Source: Deltaproteobacteria bacterium
GTDB lineage: Bacteria > Desulfobacterota > Binatia > Binatales > Binataceae
NCBI GenBank assembly: GCA_021780755.1
Contig: JAJXYF010000013.1
Location: 55,332 to 119,331 of the forward strand
Length of the DNA: 64,000 nt
Reading direction: 5' to 3'
The notes under the pieces were generated by a model. It made no database searches and was not told the origin of the DNA. It was given only the letters and a program-made list of their open reading frames with translations. Below, one piece after another: positions 8,606 to 16,989 of the stretch; positions within the stretch are counted from its first letter, which is position 1; the number at the start of each line of letters is the position of its first letter. The position numbers and the translations under genes are program-made.

Positions 8606-8661
8606 ATTCCAGCAAGCCCACGCAGTTGGATTTGTTTCCGCGCGCACGGCGTTATTGCTGA
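8569..8661 (+). CDS. Micro-ORF C (30 aa) overlapping the transposase stop: MLKRPNWRMLLHHSSKPTQLDLFPRARRYC
   Basis: ATG overlaps the transposase TGA (ATGCTGA); pattern shared with element B. Confidence 0.45.
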   Translation: MLKRPNWRMLLHHSSKPTQLDLFPRARRYC

Positions 8662-8816
8662 GCCTCTTGCGCGGCTTTGGCTTCTTTTGCCTTGCGCCGG
8701 AGCGCCGCGCGACGCTTCATGGCACGATAGTGCGGGTGCGTTTTCAAGTGGTATTCGGCGCACGGTCGGCAATAGAAATGTATGATTCTCTTCTTCTGCT
8801 CGCCGATTTTAGACAT
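8652..8816 (-). CDS. Small cargo protein C: MSKIGEQKKRIIHFYCRPCAEYHLKTHPHYRAMKRRAALRRKAKEAKAAQEAQQ
   Basis: 54 aa from internal ATG; Cys/His-rich then basic; overlaps 8 bp with the upstream cargo gene. Confidence 0.6.
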   Translation of the reverse strand: MSKIGEQKKRIIHFYCRPCAEYHLKTHPHYRAMKRRAALRRKAKEAKAAQEAQQ

Positions 8817-9609
8817 TTTCTTTTTTCTCAGTGGGTACGTCACACGACCCGCCAGCCTTTAACACCAAGCAGAATAGCTGGGGGCCGTTGCGTAAGTCGG
8901 GGTCAGCAAATACTGAACCATATAAGATCACATCCGGCGCTTCGCCGCCCATTTCTGATCCCCACATGGACGTATATACAGCAGGGGTATCCTTGGGTCC
9001 GCGCTCGTTTGTCGAATATATGTGCCATTGGGCCGCTATCCACGGCTGCACTCTAAAATCCCAATCTAACTTCCCTAAGAGAATGCGACACGTCTGCGCC
9101 TTGACGATCCTTGTTTTGGGAGAATCCGTATGCGCCCAGCGACCAAAAAGAGCACTTCGTTCGCCAGAAACCAATCCATCGATATCGAACGTGATCCAAA
9201 ACTCAGCAGCGTCACCATCGTTTGTCACTTCGACACAGGGTTCGTTTCCATAAACGATCCGTAATCTAGCTATTGGGCCACTAGGAATCTTCGCGTCGGT
9301 CGCTGCACGCAAGCTCTGCGTCCGCATTTCCCGCGTAAGTTCTTCGAGTGCTTGAGTATGCCGTCGTCGGTCAATCAATTCCGGCGAATCGATCTCAAGC
9401 TGCTTAACCTTCTGGTGCTCATCGCGCCACGCCAGATACATGGCATAAAACACAAGTACAACCGTCGCCAACTCATAGATGCGCGGCGGAACTGTTATAC
9501 CCGTCAAATCCGAGATAAGCGCCAACGCGCCTATGAGCGCACCGCCTAGCAATTCTTTTTTCCAATTTCTAAGGACGGCGCGCAGCCACACTCTAACCAT
9601 GAGACGCAC
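8809..9609 (-). CDS. Cargo protein C: membrane-anchored protein of unknown function
   Basis: 266 aa; N-terminal TM segments, coiled segment, then a probable beta-rich domain (LRIVYGNEPCVEVTNDGDAAEFWITFDI). Confidence 0.75.
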   Translation of the reverse strand: MRLMVRVWLRAVLRNWKKELLGGALIGALALISDLTGITVPPRIYELATVVLVFYAMYLAWRDEHQKVKQLEIDSPELIDRRRHTQALEELTREMRTQSLRAATDAKIPSGPIARLRIVYGNEPCVEVTNDGDAAEFWITFDIDGLVSGERSALFGRWAHTDSPKTRIVKAQTCRILLGKLDWDFRVQPWIAAQWHIYSTNERGPKDTPAVYTSMWGSEMGGEAPDVILYGSVFADPDLRNGPQLFCLVLKAGGSCDVPTEKKENV

Positions 9610-9687
9610 CCCCGCGTCGCGACATTCAGCCGTTCACAAAGGGTGTAACATTTGGCCACCGTGTTAGTCAAATACGGCATAATCGCC

Positions 9688-9695
9688 AAACAGTT
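9688..9695. repeat. TSD AAACAGTT, right of element C
   Basis: Identical to 5386-5393 and 7581-7588. Confidence 0.92.
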
Positions 9696-9967
9696 CACCC
9701 GAAATGGGTGAACTGTTTCACCCGTTTTGGGGAAAGATTTCATCCTTGCGCGGAGGGGCCGAAGCGTGCGTCGCGGATGGTCGTTGGGATGCGCTTCGCC
9801 CCGCCAACGAGAAGGCAAACACGGGCGGGAACGGTAGTCGCCGCGGCGGCGGGTGCTAATGGAGGGGCGAGTCGCTGATGGTTTCGGGTGAGTCAGGTGA
9901 GATTGCAGTAGAACTCCACACAAAGCATTTGGCAATTAAATATAGTCAATATCATTTAACAACTTAA

Positions 9968-10139
9968 CAGATTCATCAAAACACACCGGAGTGTCATAAA
10001 ATACATTCGCTTTTTTTGGGTGAGCCAGGTGTCGGTCTCGGGTCATAAGCGGGGATGTGCGATGGGCAAACATTATGCTCGGGTCGGCGCAATAATTGGG
10101 ATTGCGTTTCTTCTCATGTGTCTTGGCTCGGGGTCGGTG
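9968..10139 (+). repeat. Direct duplication, copy 1 (promoter region and 5' end of the Cys-rich gene)
   Basis: About 172 nt, near-identical to 10570-10740. Confidence 0.93.
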
Positions 10140-10502
10140 GGGGCCGGACAGGGCGGCCTCGGAGCGAGTTGTAAGACTGAAGATGACTGTGTGGGTTCGC
10201 TTCAGTGCCAAAGCATTGAGGGCAAAAAAGTCTGCGACTTTCGTGAAATGCCGGCTTTCGCCGCCCCGCCGCCCGAGCCCAATTTCAAACGCTGCCATGT
10301 CGATGCCGACTGCGACCCCGGCTGGACTTGCGGTGGACCGGGGGCCGTCGTGCTCCCGAGTGGAGGAGACTGCGTTCTCATGGGCCGCGACTGCTTTACC
10401 CAAGCGGACTGCCCGGCGCCGCTGGTCTGCTATTGGCCGGCAGATTCGCCACGCCACGGCGACTGCACGGATGCTCGTTTCATCCCGAAATCCCACCAGT
10501 GA
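10062..10502 (+). CDS. Small secreted Cys-rich protein of unknown function
   Basis: MGKHYARVGAIIGIAFLLMCLGSGSVGA signal-like N-terminus, then repeated C-x-x-D-x-D-C / C-F-T-Q-A-D-C type motifs. Confidence 0.7.
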   Translation: MGKHYARVGAIIGIAFLLMCLGSGSVGAGQGGLGASCKTEDDCVGSLQCQSIEGKKVCDFREMPAFAAPPPEPNFKRCHVDADCDPGWTCGGPGAVVLPSGGDCVLMGRDCFTQADCPAPLVCYWPADSPRHGDCTDARFIPKSHQ

Positions 10503-10569
10503 GAAGTGACATTTTAAGCCACCCGCGTTCGCGCACTGTGAACGCGCTGTGAAAAATAAGGGGGGATCC

Positions 10570-10740
10570 CAGATTCATCAAAACACACTGGAGTGTCATA
10601 AAATATATTCGCTTTTTTGGGTGGGCCAGGTGTCGGTCTCAGGTCATAAGCGGGGGATGTGCGATGGGCAAACATTATGCTCGGGTCGGTGCAATAATTG
10701 GGATTGCGTTTCTTCTCATGTGTCTTGGCTCGGGGTCGGT
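10570..10740 (+). pseudogene. Direct duplication, copy 2: truncated 5' end of the Cys-rich gene
   Basis: Near-identical to 9968-10139, ends abruptly before the convergent LLM gene. Confidence 0.85.
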
Positions 10741-10752
10741 ATGGGCGGGGGG

Positions 10753-11835
10753 TTAGCGCATGAGGGGCATGACCATTTCGGAGAAGTCGCGGAAGACCTT
10801 GCGCTGAAATTCGGCGGGCGGCAGCAGGCTGATGCCGTGAATGCCGATGCGTTCCAAATCATTAAGCTGATGGACGATCTCCTCGGGGGTGCCGACGAGG
10901 CAGGTGCCCTTGATGGCCTCGGGGGTCATGAACTTGCGCTCGCCGGGCTGCAGGAAGGTGCAGTGGCCCTCGTGGATTTGGCGGAAGCGCGCCTGCTCGG
11001 GCAGGCTCATGTCCTCGACGCGGGCGAGGTACTGATCCCAGACGTTGGCGAAGTACGGCGGAATCAGCGCGTCCTGCTTGCCCATGTCCTTCCAGATTTC
11101 GTAGGCGAAGTGGAGCACGGCGGAGACGAAGGAACCGGTCTCGTCGATGACGCGATCGTCGGTGAGCTTTTCGCCGGGCCTGAGGACACATCCGCCGATG
11201 AGGGCGGTGGTGACGAACGGGTTGGGCAGTTTGCGGCCGGCCTTGCGCGCGCCCGCGTCGATCATCGCACGCTGCGCGTTAACCTCGGCGGGACTGCCGA
11301 CGGCGGTGATCCATCCGTCACCGAATTCGCCGACGATTTCACAAGCCTTGGGGCCGTTGGCGGCAACGTAGATCGGGATGGGTTGTTCGAGGTTCAAGTA
11401 GTGGAGGTCTTGATGGAGGAACTGGATTTCGCGGGTGCGTCCGCCGTAGGTGTAGTCGACCGCGTCACCATTGAGGAGCGTGCGCACGATGCGGAGGTAC
11501 TCGTGGAAGTCCTTGATGCGCATCGGATGCTGGCCCATCACGCGCATCGCGGTGTGGCCGGTGCCGATGCCGAGGAAGGTGCGGCCGGGCGCGATTTGAT
11601 TGATGCTGGCGATGGAGTGGGCGGTAACGGGGGCGAGGCGGGTGCCGGGAATGGCGACGCCGGTGCCGATCTTGATGCGTTTGGTGGCTTGCGCCGCCAG
11701 CGCCATCACGGCGTAGCAATCCGACCAGATCATCTGCGAGTCGGGCACCCAGGCGCGCTCGTAGCCGAGTTCCTCGGCGTAGCGGACGAGTTCCCATTTG
11801 TCGATGTGGGTGTCGAAACAGATGCCGAATTCCAT
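10753..11835 (-). CDS. LLM class (F420-type) flavin-dependent oxidoreductase
   Basis: MEFGICFDTHIDKWELVRYAEELGYERAWVPDSQMIWSDCYAVMALAAQATKRIKIGTGVAIPGTR. Confidence 0.92.
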   Translation of the reverse strand: MEFGICFDTHIDKWELVRYAEELGYERAWVPDSQMIWSDCYAVMALAAQATKRIKIGTGVAIPGTRLAPVTAHSIASINQIAPGRTFLGIGTGHTAMRVMGQHPMRIKDFHEYLRIVRTLLNGDAVDYTYGGRTREIQFLHQDLHYLNLEQPIPIYVAANGPKACEIVGEFGDGWITAVGSPAEVNAQRAMIDAGARKAGRKLPNPFVTTALIGGCVLRPGEKLTDDRVIDETGSFVSAVLHFAYEIWKDMGKQDALIPPYFANVWDQYLARVEDMSLPEQARFRQIHEGHCTFLQPGERKFMTPEAIKGTCLVGTPEEIVHQLNDLERIGIHGISLLPPAEFQRKVFRDFSEMVMPLMR

Positions 11836-12089
11836 GATCGATACTCCGCGAAGCGAACGACGTGAGACGCGGAACATTCCATAGCGTGGCGCGAGGGTCA
11901 ATCGCGCGCGCGGAAGGGGCGCGGGACAAAGATTTCGCGCGAGGCGGTTGCAACCCGGCGATTGTGATAATTTAATGTGAGGCTTCGCAGTTTGGGCGCA
12001 CGGACGGATTGGGTGTGACGCCCGAAGCGGCCGGACGCCGCAAGCGCGGAGCCGCGACGATTTGCAAATGATGAAACCCTGCCCGCCGC

Positions 12090-12193
12090 TGATAGCCGGG
12101 TCCTGCGCAAGGGAAGGCCGCGAACCCCGCCAGGTCCGGAAGGAAGCAACGGTACCGGCTCAAACCCTGTGCCGCAGGGGTGCCTGGCTATCA
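12090..12193 (+). ncRNA. ffs: Bacterial small SRP RNA (4.5S)
   Basis: Contains CCAGGTCCGGAAGGAAGCAACGG; 5' TGATAGCC pairs with 3' GGCTATCA; directly upstream of dnaX as in many bacteria. Confidence 0.92.
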
Positions 12194-12225
12194 TTCGACG
12201 GGCAGAGTTTCTAGCAAGCGCAGGC

Positions 12226-14289
12226 ATGGCAGCGACCCCCTCATCTCATCTGGTATTGGCGCGCAAATGGCGGCCGGAACGCTTTGGCGAACTGGTCGGG
12301 CAGGAGCACGTGACGCGCACGCTGGCGCAGGCGCTGAAGAGCGGGCGAATCGCGCACGCGTTTTTGTTCACGGGGATTCGCGGGGTGGGCAAGACGACGG
12401 CGGCGCGGATCATGGCGCGGTGTCTCAACTGCGAGCAGGGGCCGACGCCGGAGCCGTGCGGGACGTGCGCGGCGTGCGTGGAGATACGCGGCGGGTCGGC
12501 GCTCGACGTGGTGGAGATCGACGGGGCGACGTATCGGAAGATCGACGACGCGCGGGCGATAATCGAGAACCTGAGCTATCGGCCGGCGCGCGACCGGTTC
12601 AAGATTTACATTATCGATGAGGCGCATCAGCTAACCGACCAGGCGTTCAACGCGCTGCTGAAGACGCTCGAGGAGCCGCCGGCGCACGTCAAGTTTATCC
12701 TGGCGACGACCGAGCCGCAGAAGATGCCCGAGACGATCCTGTCGCGGCTGCAGCGCTACGACTTCCGGCGCATCCCGTTCGCGGTGATCTTCGAGCGGCT
12801 GAAGGAACTCGGCGCGCGCGAGGGGATCGGCGCGGACGAAGCGGCCTTGCGAATGCTGGCGCGGGAGGCGGGCGGGAGCATGCGCGACGCCGAGCGGATG
12901 CTCGAGACGGCGATCGCGTCGTTGGACGGCAAGGTGGTGGAGAGCGAGGTCGCGGCGATCCTGGGGGTGGCGAGCCGCAGCCGGGTGTTCGGGATCGTCG
13001 AGGCGATACTGGGCAAGGACGCGGCAGGCGCGCTGGGCACGGTGCGCGAATTACATCGGAGCGGCGCGAATCTGGAATCGCTCGGCCGCGACATCCTGGA
13101 GTTGCTGCGCAATCTCGCGGTGGCGAAACTGCCGGACGCGAGCGGCCCGCAGAGTCCGCTGGCGGAGCTGCCGGATCAGGAAGCGGCGGAATTGAAACGG
13201 GTCGCCGCGACCACGAGCAATCGGGATCTGATGCGCCTGTTTCGCCTGATGGCGGACGCGCAGGAGCAGTTGATTCGATCGCCCTACCCCGACCTGCTGC
13301 TGGAAATGGCGGTGATCCGGATGGCGACGATCGCGCCGGTGATCGATGCGGACGAACTGCTACGCGCGATCGGCGCGGGGGGTTCCGGCGGTCCCGCGAG
13401 AGGGGCCGGCGGCGGCGGTAGCACGTCAGGCACGGCGGCGCATCCGGGGCCATCGGCGGGCGTCACCAGCCCGCTCGGCGGAGCGCTCAAGGCGGCGGCC
13501 AGCTCGGCGTTATCAGAATCGACGCTGGCGCCGGCAGCCTCGCGCCGAATCAAGGTGGAGGGCGAGGTCAAGGCGGAGGCACCGGCGCGTCGGAGCGAAG
13601 CGGGACAGACGGTCCATCGCGCCGCGCCGTCCCCAATCGCAGCAGCCCCCCCGGGCGCCTCGGCGACGGCAAACGCCTCGGCGGGACTGTCCGAGCTACG
13701 CGACTTTATTCGCAGCCGCCGCGCCGCGCTGTTCGGCTTCATGGAGCAAGGCGCCGCGCTCGAATTGAATGGCGACGTGCTGACGATCGTCCCGCGCAAC
13801 GATATTTATATCCGCTACCTGAGCGACAATCGCGGCACGATCGCCGAGTTGGCGTCCGAGCTGTACGGGCGGCGGATCCGCGCGGAGATCTCGGCGGTGG
13901 GCGCGCCGATGCCGTCGGCAAAGGCGGTGGCGACGGTGGCCGGCGACGCGCCGGTACGAGCGCAGGCGTCATCGGAAGGAGCGGCGGCCGGCGGGGTTAT
14001 CGATGCGGCCGAGGCCCGCGCGGAGCGCGCTGACGATACACAGCCGGGCGGCGCCGCGATCGACGGTGGAACGACGGCGCCTGCGGAACCGGCGCGATCA
14101 ACCGACGGCGCGACGGGAGCGGCGGTCAACGGCGGCGCGGCCGGAATGTCGCAAGCCGAACTCAAGCAAAGTGTGTATGGCGACCCGGTCGTCAAGCGTA
14201 TCTTCGATGAATTTCAGGCGCGGCTGGTCGAGGTGCGCGCGCATCCGGCCGACGCATCCGGCGCCGGCGCCCTCGGGCGCAAGCCTTAG
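12226..14289 (+). CDS. dnaX: DNA polymerase III subunit gamma/tau
   Basis: LVLARKWRPERFGELVGQEHVTRTLAQAL, GIRGVGKTTAARIMARCLNC, IIDEAHQLTDQAFNALLKTLEEPPAHVKFILATTEPQKMPETILSRLQ; ATG at 12226, because upstream in-frame codons lie in ffs. Confidence 0.97.
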   Translation: MAATPSSHLVLARKWRPERFGELVGQEHVTRTLAQALKSGRIAHAFLFTGIRGVGKTTAARIMARCLNCEQGPTPEPCGTCAACVEIRGGSALDVVEIDGATYRKIDDARAIIENLSYRPARDRFKIYIIDEAHQLTDQAFNALLKTLEEPPAHVKFILATTEPQKMPETILSRLQRYDFRRIPFAVIFERLKELGAREGIGADEAALRMLAREAGGSMRDAERMLETAIASLDGKVVESEVAAILGVASRSRVFGIVEAILGKDAAGALGTVRELHRSGANLESLGRDILELLRNLAVAKLPDASGPQSPLAELPDQEAAELKRVAATTSNRDLMRLFRLMADAQEQLIRSPYPDLLLEMAVIRMATIAPVIDADELLRAIGAGGSGGPARGAGGGGSTSGTAAHPGPSAGVTSPLGGALKAAASSALSESTLAPAASRRIKVEGEVKAEAPARRSEAGQTVHRAAPSPIAAAPPGASATANASAGLSELRDFIRSRRAALFGFMEQGAALELNGDVLTIVPRNDIYIRYLSDNRGTIAELASELYGRRIRAEISAVGAPMPSAKAVATVAGDAPVRAQASSEGAAAGGVIDAAEARAERADDTQPGGAAIDGGTTAPAEPARSTDGATGAAVNGGAAGMSQAELKQSVYGDPVVKRIFDEFQARLVEVRAHPADASGAGALGRKP

Positions 14290-14331
14290 AGCGAGCGGCA
14301 GTATGATCATCGCGCGAAGGAGCTAAAGCCC

Positions 14332-14676
14332 GTGTCAGACCCATCAGGATTCGATATTTCGGCATTGATGAAGCAGGCGCAGGCCATGCAGGAACAGCTC
14401 AAGCGGATGCAGGAGGAGGCGGCGCAGAAGACGGTCGAGGCGAATTCCGGCGGCGGGATGGTGCGGGCGGTGGTTGACGGCTCGATGCGGGTGCGCCGGA
14501 TCGAAATCGATCAGTCGCTGCTGGCGTCCAACGACAAGTCGATGATCGAGGACCTGGTGGTGGTGGCGGTCAACGACGGGCTGCGGCGGGTGCAGGAGAT
14601 GGTCGCCGAAGATATGCGCAAGCTCTCGCCGCTGGGCGGGCTGAATCTGCCGGGCCTGTTCGGCGGGAATCAGTAG
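14332..14676 (+). CDS. YbaB/EbfC family nucleoid-associated protein
   Basis: ALMKQAQAMQEQLKRMQEEAAQKTVEANSGGGMVRAVVDGSMRVRRIEID; located between dnaX and recR. Confidence 0.95.
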   Translation: MSDPSGFDISALMKQAQAMQEQLKRMQEEAAQKTVEANSGGGMVRAVVDGSMRVRRIEIDQSLLASNDKSMIEDLVVVAVNDGLRRVQEMVAEDMRKLSPLGGLNLPGLFGGNQ

Positions 14677-14717
14677 GTCGGCGCGGAAGCCCCGGGCATC
14701 CCGATTACCGGCAGACG

Positions 14718-15344
14718 ATGGCGGAAAATCTCAAACGCAACGACGGTCTGCCGCCGGCGATGACGCGGCTGGTCAAGGAACTTTCGCGGCTGCCGGGGAT
14801 CGGAGAAAAGACCGCGTCGCGGCTCGCGTTCAATTTGCTCAACCGGCCGCGCGATGAAGTGATCGCGCTGGCCGAGTCGCTGCTCGAAATGAAGGAGCGG
14901 GTCGGACTGTGCGCCGAGTGCTTCGGGCTTTCCGACGCGCCGCGCTGCCGCATCTGCGACGATCCGCAGCGCGAGCACGACCTGATTTGCGTGGTTGAGG
15001 GGCCAGCCGATTTGATGGCGATCGAGCGCGCGCGGACCTTCGGCGGGGTGTATCACGTGCTGCACGGCGCGATTGCACCGCTGGACGGAATCGGCCCCGA
15101 CGACATCAAGATCGGCGAATTGCTGGCGCGGCTGCGCAACAGCGAAGCGGCGGTGCACGAAGTGATAATCGCAACCAATGCCACGGTCGAGGGCGAAGCG
15201 ACGGCGCTTTACCTGGCGAAGATGCTGAAGCCGATCGGGGTCATGGCGACGCGGCTGGCGCGGGGACTGCCGGCGGGCGGCGACCTGGAATACAGCGATT
15301 CGGCGACGCTCAGCAGCGCGCTCAGCGGACGGCGGGAGCTGTAG
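14718..15344 (+). CDS. recR: Recombination mediator RecR
   Basis: LPGIGEKTASRLAFNLL, CAECFGLSDAPRCRICDDPQR, GVYHVLHGAIAPLDGIGPDDI. Confidence 0.97.
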   Translation: MAENLKRNDGLPPAMTRLVKELSRLPGIGEKTASRLAFNLLNRPRDEVIALAESLLEMKERVGLCAECFGLSDAPRCRICDDPQREHDLICVVEGPADLMAIERARTFGGVYHVLHGAIAPLDGIGPDDIKIGELLARLRNSEAAVHEVIIATNATVEGEATALYLAKMLKPIGVMATRLARGLPAGGDLEYSDSATLSSALSGRREL

Positions 15345-15361
15345 AGCGATCAGTTAGAAAT

Positions 15362-15450
15362 CAGTTGTTGAAGAACTCAAAGCGGTAGTTTCTTCTGAGA
15401 CCTCACAGAGGTTTCAGACTTCCCTGTGGTAAAGATGCGGGCTTCGCCGT
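15362..15450 (+). repeat. Dispersed intergenic hairpin repeat, copy 2 (3' of recR)
   Basis: CAGTTGTTGAAGAACTCAAA...CTGAGACCTCACAGAGGTTTCAGACTTCCC...GATGCGGGCTTCGCC. Confidence 0.85.
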
Positions 15451-15541
15451 GAGAAAACGTGGTCATGATTGACATGTGTTTCGCCGATTGACGCTCGCGA
15501 TGCTCGGGTGAGAGGTCACGCGGAATTACGCGCAGACCGCA

Positions 15542-15747
15542 TTAGTGGGAAGCGGGGGCGAAGTGGGATTGCGCGATCGAGACCGTTGAGACGAAGGTTC
15601 CGGAGGCAGGGTTATACACTTCGGCTGACCACAGCACGCTGAACGGAACGCTAGCGCCGCCGATCGTGCCTTGGGCCGCGAGCACGCGGCGGCGAGCATT
15701 AGCGCGAGGGCCGCCGATAAGAAGACGCGGGCTTTGCTCGGATTCAT
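15542..15747 (-). pseudogene. Frameshifted remnant of a Kelch-repeat lipoprotein
   Basis: Frame 1: MNPSKARVFLSAALALMLAAACS (lipobox); other frame: SAEVYNPASGTFVSTVSIAQSH (Kelch-like repeat). Confidence 0.55.
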
Positions 15748-15768
15748 CGGGCGGGGCCGCGGGGCCGG

Positions 15769-16989
15769 TCAGCGATCGCTGGTGGAGGAAATGCCGCGGC
15801 CGAACGCGGTAACCTCTGTTTGCCATTGAGAGCCGAAGGCGAGGATGAGCACCTGCTGATTGATGTGCTGGTCCTTGGTGAGGCTGTGCCAAGCGCCGCC
15901 GCCCGCCGAGGCCATCGCCTGGTAGGCATGCTGGGTCTGTAGATAGAAGCTCGGCAGGCCGGTGTCAGCGGGCAGGGCACCGCCGTGGCTTTTGGCCCAT
16001 TCCTCGAGGAAACGCTGGTGCTCCTCGACGGTCACATCGACGGTATTGAAGGCGCCGTTCTCCTCGTGGAATTGGCGAATCTCCTGCATGACCGGTTCGT
16101 TGTCCTCATCGAAGGGTGGCGTGTCACCGACCAGAATGATGACCTTGTGCGCCTGGGGCCGCCATCCCATCCGATCGACGGCGGTGCGCACGGCGCCGAG
16201 TGTATCCTCCTGCCATTCGCCGCCGTCGCGAGCGACAATACCGTTGAGGAAGGCAATCAGGCGTTCGGGCGAGACGGTCGGCGGTTCGGTCTCGATCGGT
16301 TCGCCGCGGCCGCCGAAGACCACGATGCCGATGCGGGCGGTCGGGACCAGCCGGTGAATCGAGAGCACCAACTGCTTCATGCGGTTCTTGACCGAGTCAA
16401 TGATGAGACTCATCGAGCCGGTGCCGTCGATGACGAGGACGACATCGAGACCGCTTTTGCGCAGGCCGCCGATGAAGCCGCCGAAGCCGGCGCCGACGCC
16501 GGCACCATAGCCGGAGCCGATGCCGCCGCCACGGCCGATGCCGATGCCGCCACCGCCGCTGATTTCGCGCATATAGTGAGTAGCGGTGGCGACGGCCTGG
16601 GTGCCCGCGGTGGCGATGACGGGCCGTTCGATCGGCAAGGGCGCGGCCATCTCGGGCAACGGCATTTCAGGGAGGTTGAGTTGCTTCAGCTCATCGCCGG
16701 CGCCGTGGCTGCCGCCACCGCCGGAGCGAAAGTCCACCGAGATGAGATTGCGGCCGGTCTCGAAATGAACGCCCCAGAGGAGGGCGAGCAAGAGGAGGGC
16801 GTGGAGGGCAATCGAGATCGGCAGCGGGCCTTCCATGAAACGCAGGGCGTTGCGGATCGCGCGCCATCGTTCGGCGGGTTGTCCGGATGCGTCGGCGATC
16901 GCATTACGATTTCGGGTGGTGAGCGCGAAGAGCACAAACGCCACCACGACGGTCGAGATACCGATCACGATGAGAATGGATTCGCTCAT
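15769..16989 (-). CDS. Membrane-anchored von Willebrand factor A (vWA) domain protein
   Basis: N-terminal TM segments, Gly-rich linker, MIDAS-like LDVVLVIDGTGSMS, ARIGIVVFGGRGE. Confidence 0.88.
   Translation of the reverse strand: MSESILIVIGISTVVVAFVLFALTTRNRNAIADASGQPAERWRAIRNALRFMEGPLPISIALHALLLLALLWGVHFETGRNLISVDFRSGGGGSHGAGDELKQLNLPEMPLPEMAAPLPIERPVIATAGTQAVATATHYMREISGGGGIGIGRGGGIGSGYGAGVGAGFGGFIGGLRKSGLDVVLVIDGTGSMSLIIDSVKNRMKQLVLSIHRLVPTARIGIVVFGGRGEPIETEPPTVSPERLIAFLNGIVARDGGEWQEDTLGAVRTAVDRMGWRPQAHKVIILVGDTPPFDEDNEPVMQEIRQFHEENGAFNTVDVTVEEHQRFLEEWAKSHGGALPADTGLPSFYLQTQHAYQAMASAGGGAWHSLTKDQHINQQVLILAFGSQWQTEVTAFGRGISSTSDR

Larger units (their letters stand above)
7589..9687. mobile_element. 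IS1595-family element C with cargo (2099 bp)
   Basis: IR GGCGATTATGCCAGACTTGACTAAC (7589-7613) vs complement of 9663-9687 (22/25); TSD AAACAGTT both sides. Confidence 0.93.

Noticed and set aside
6461-8647. ORFs 6461-7612 (+) and 7538-8647 (-), similar-looking long ORFs antisense to transposases B and C
   Set aside because: They mirror the transposase coding frames; their mutual similarity follows from transposase similarity
9546-9935. ORF 9546-9935 (-) spanning the right end of element C
   Set aside because: Crosses the IS boundary and TSD, low-complexity Arg/Pro composition, no recognisable domain
12241-12627. Antisense ORFs inside dnaX
   Set aside because: Opposite strand of strongly conserved dnaX codons
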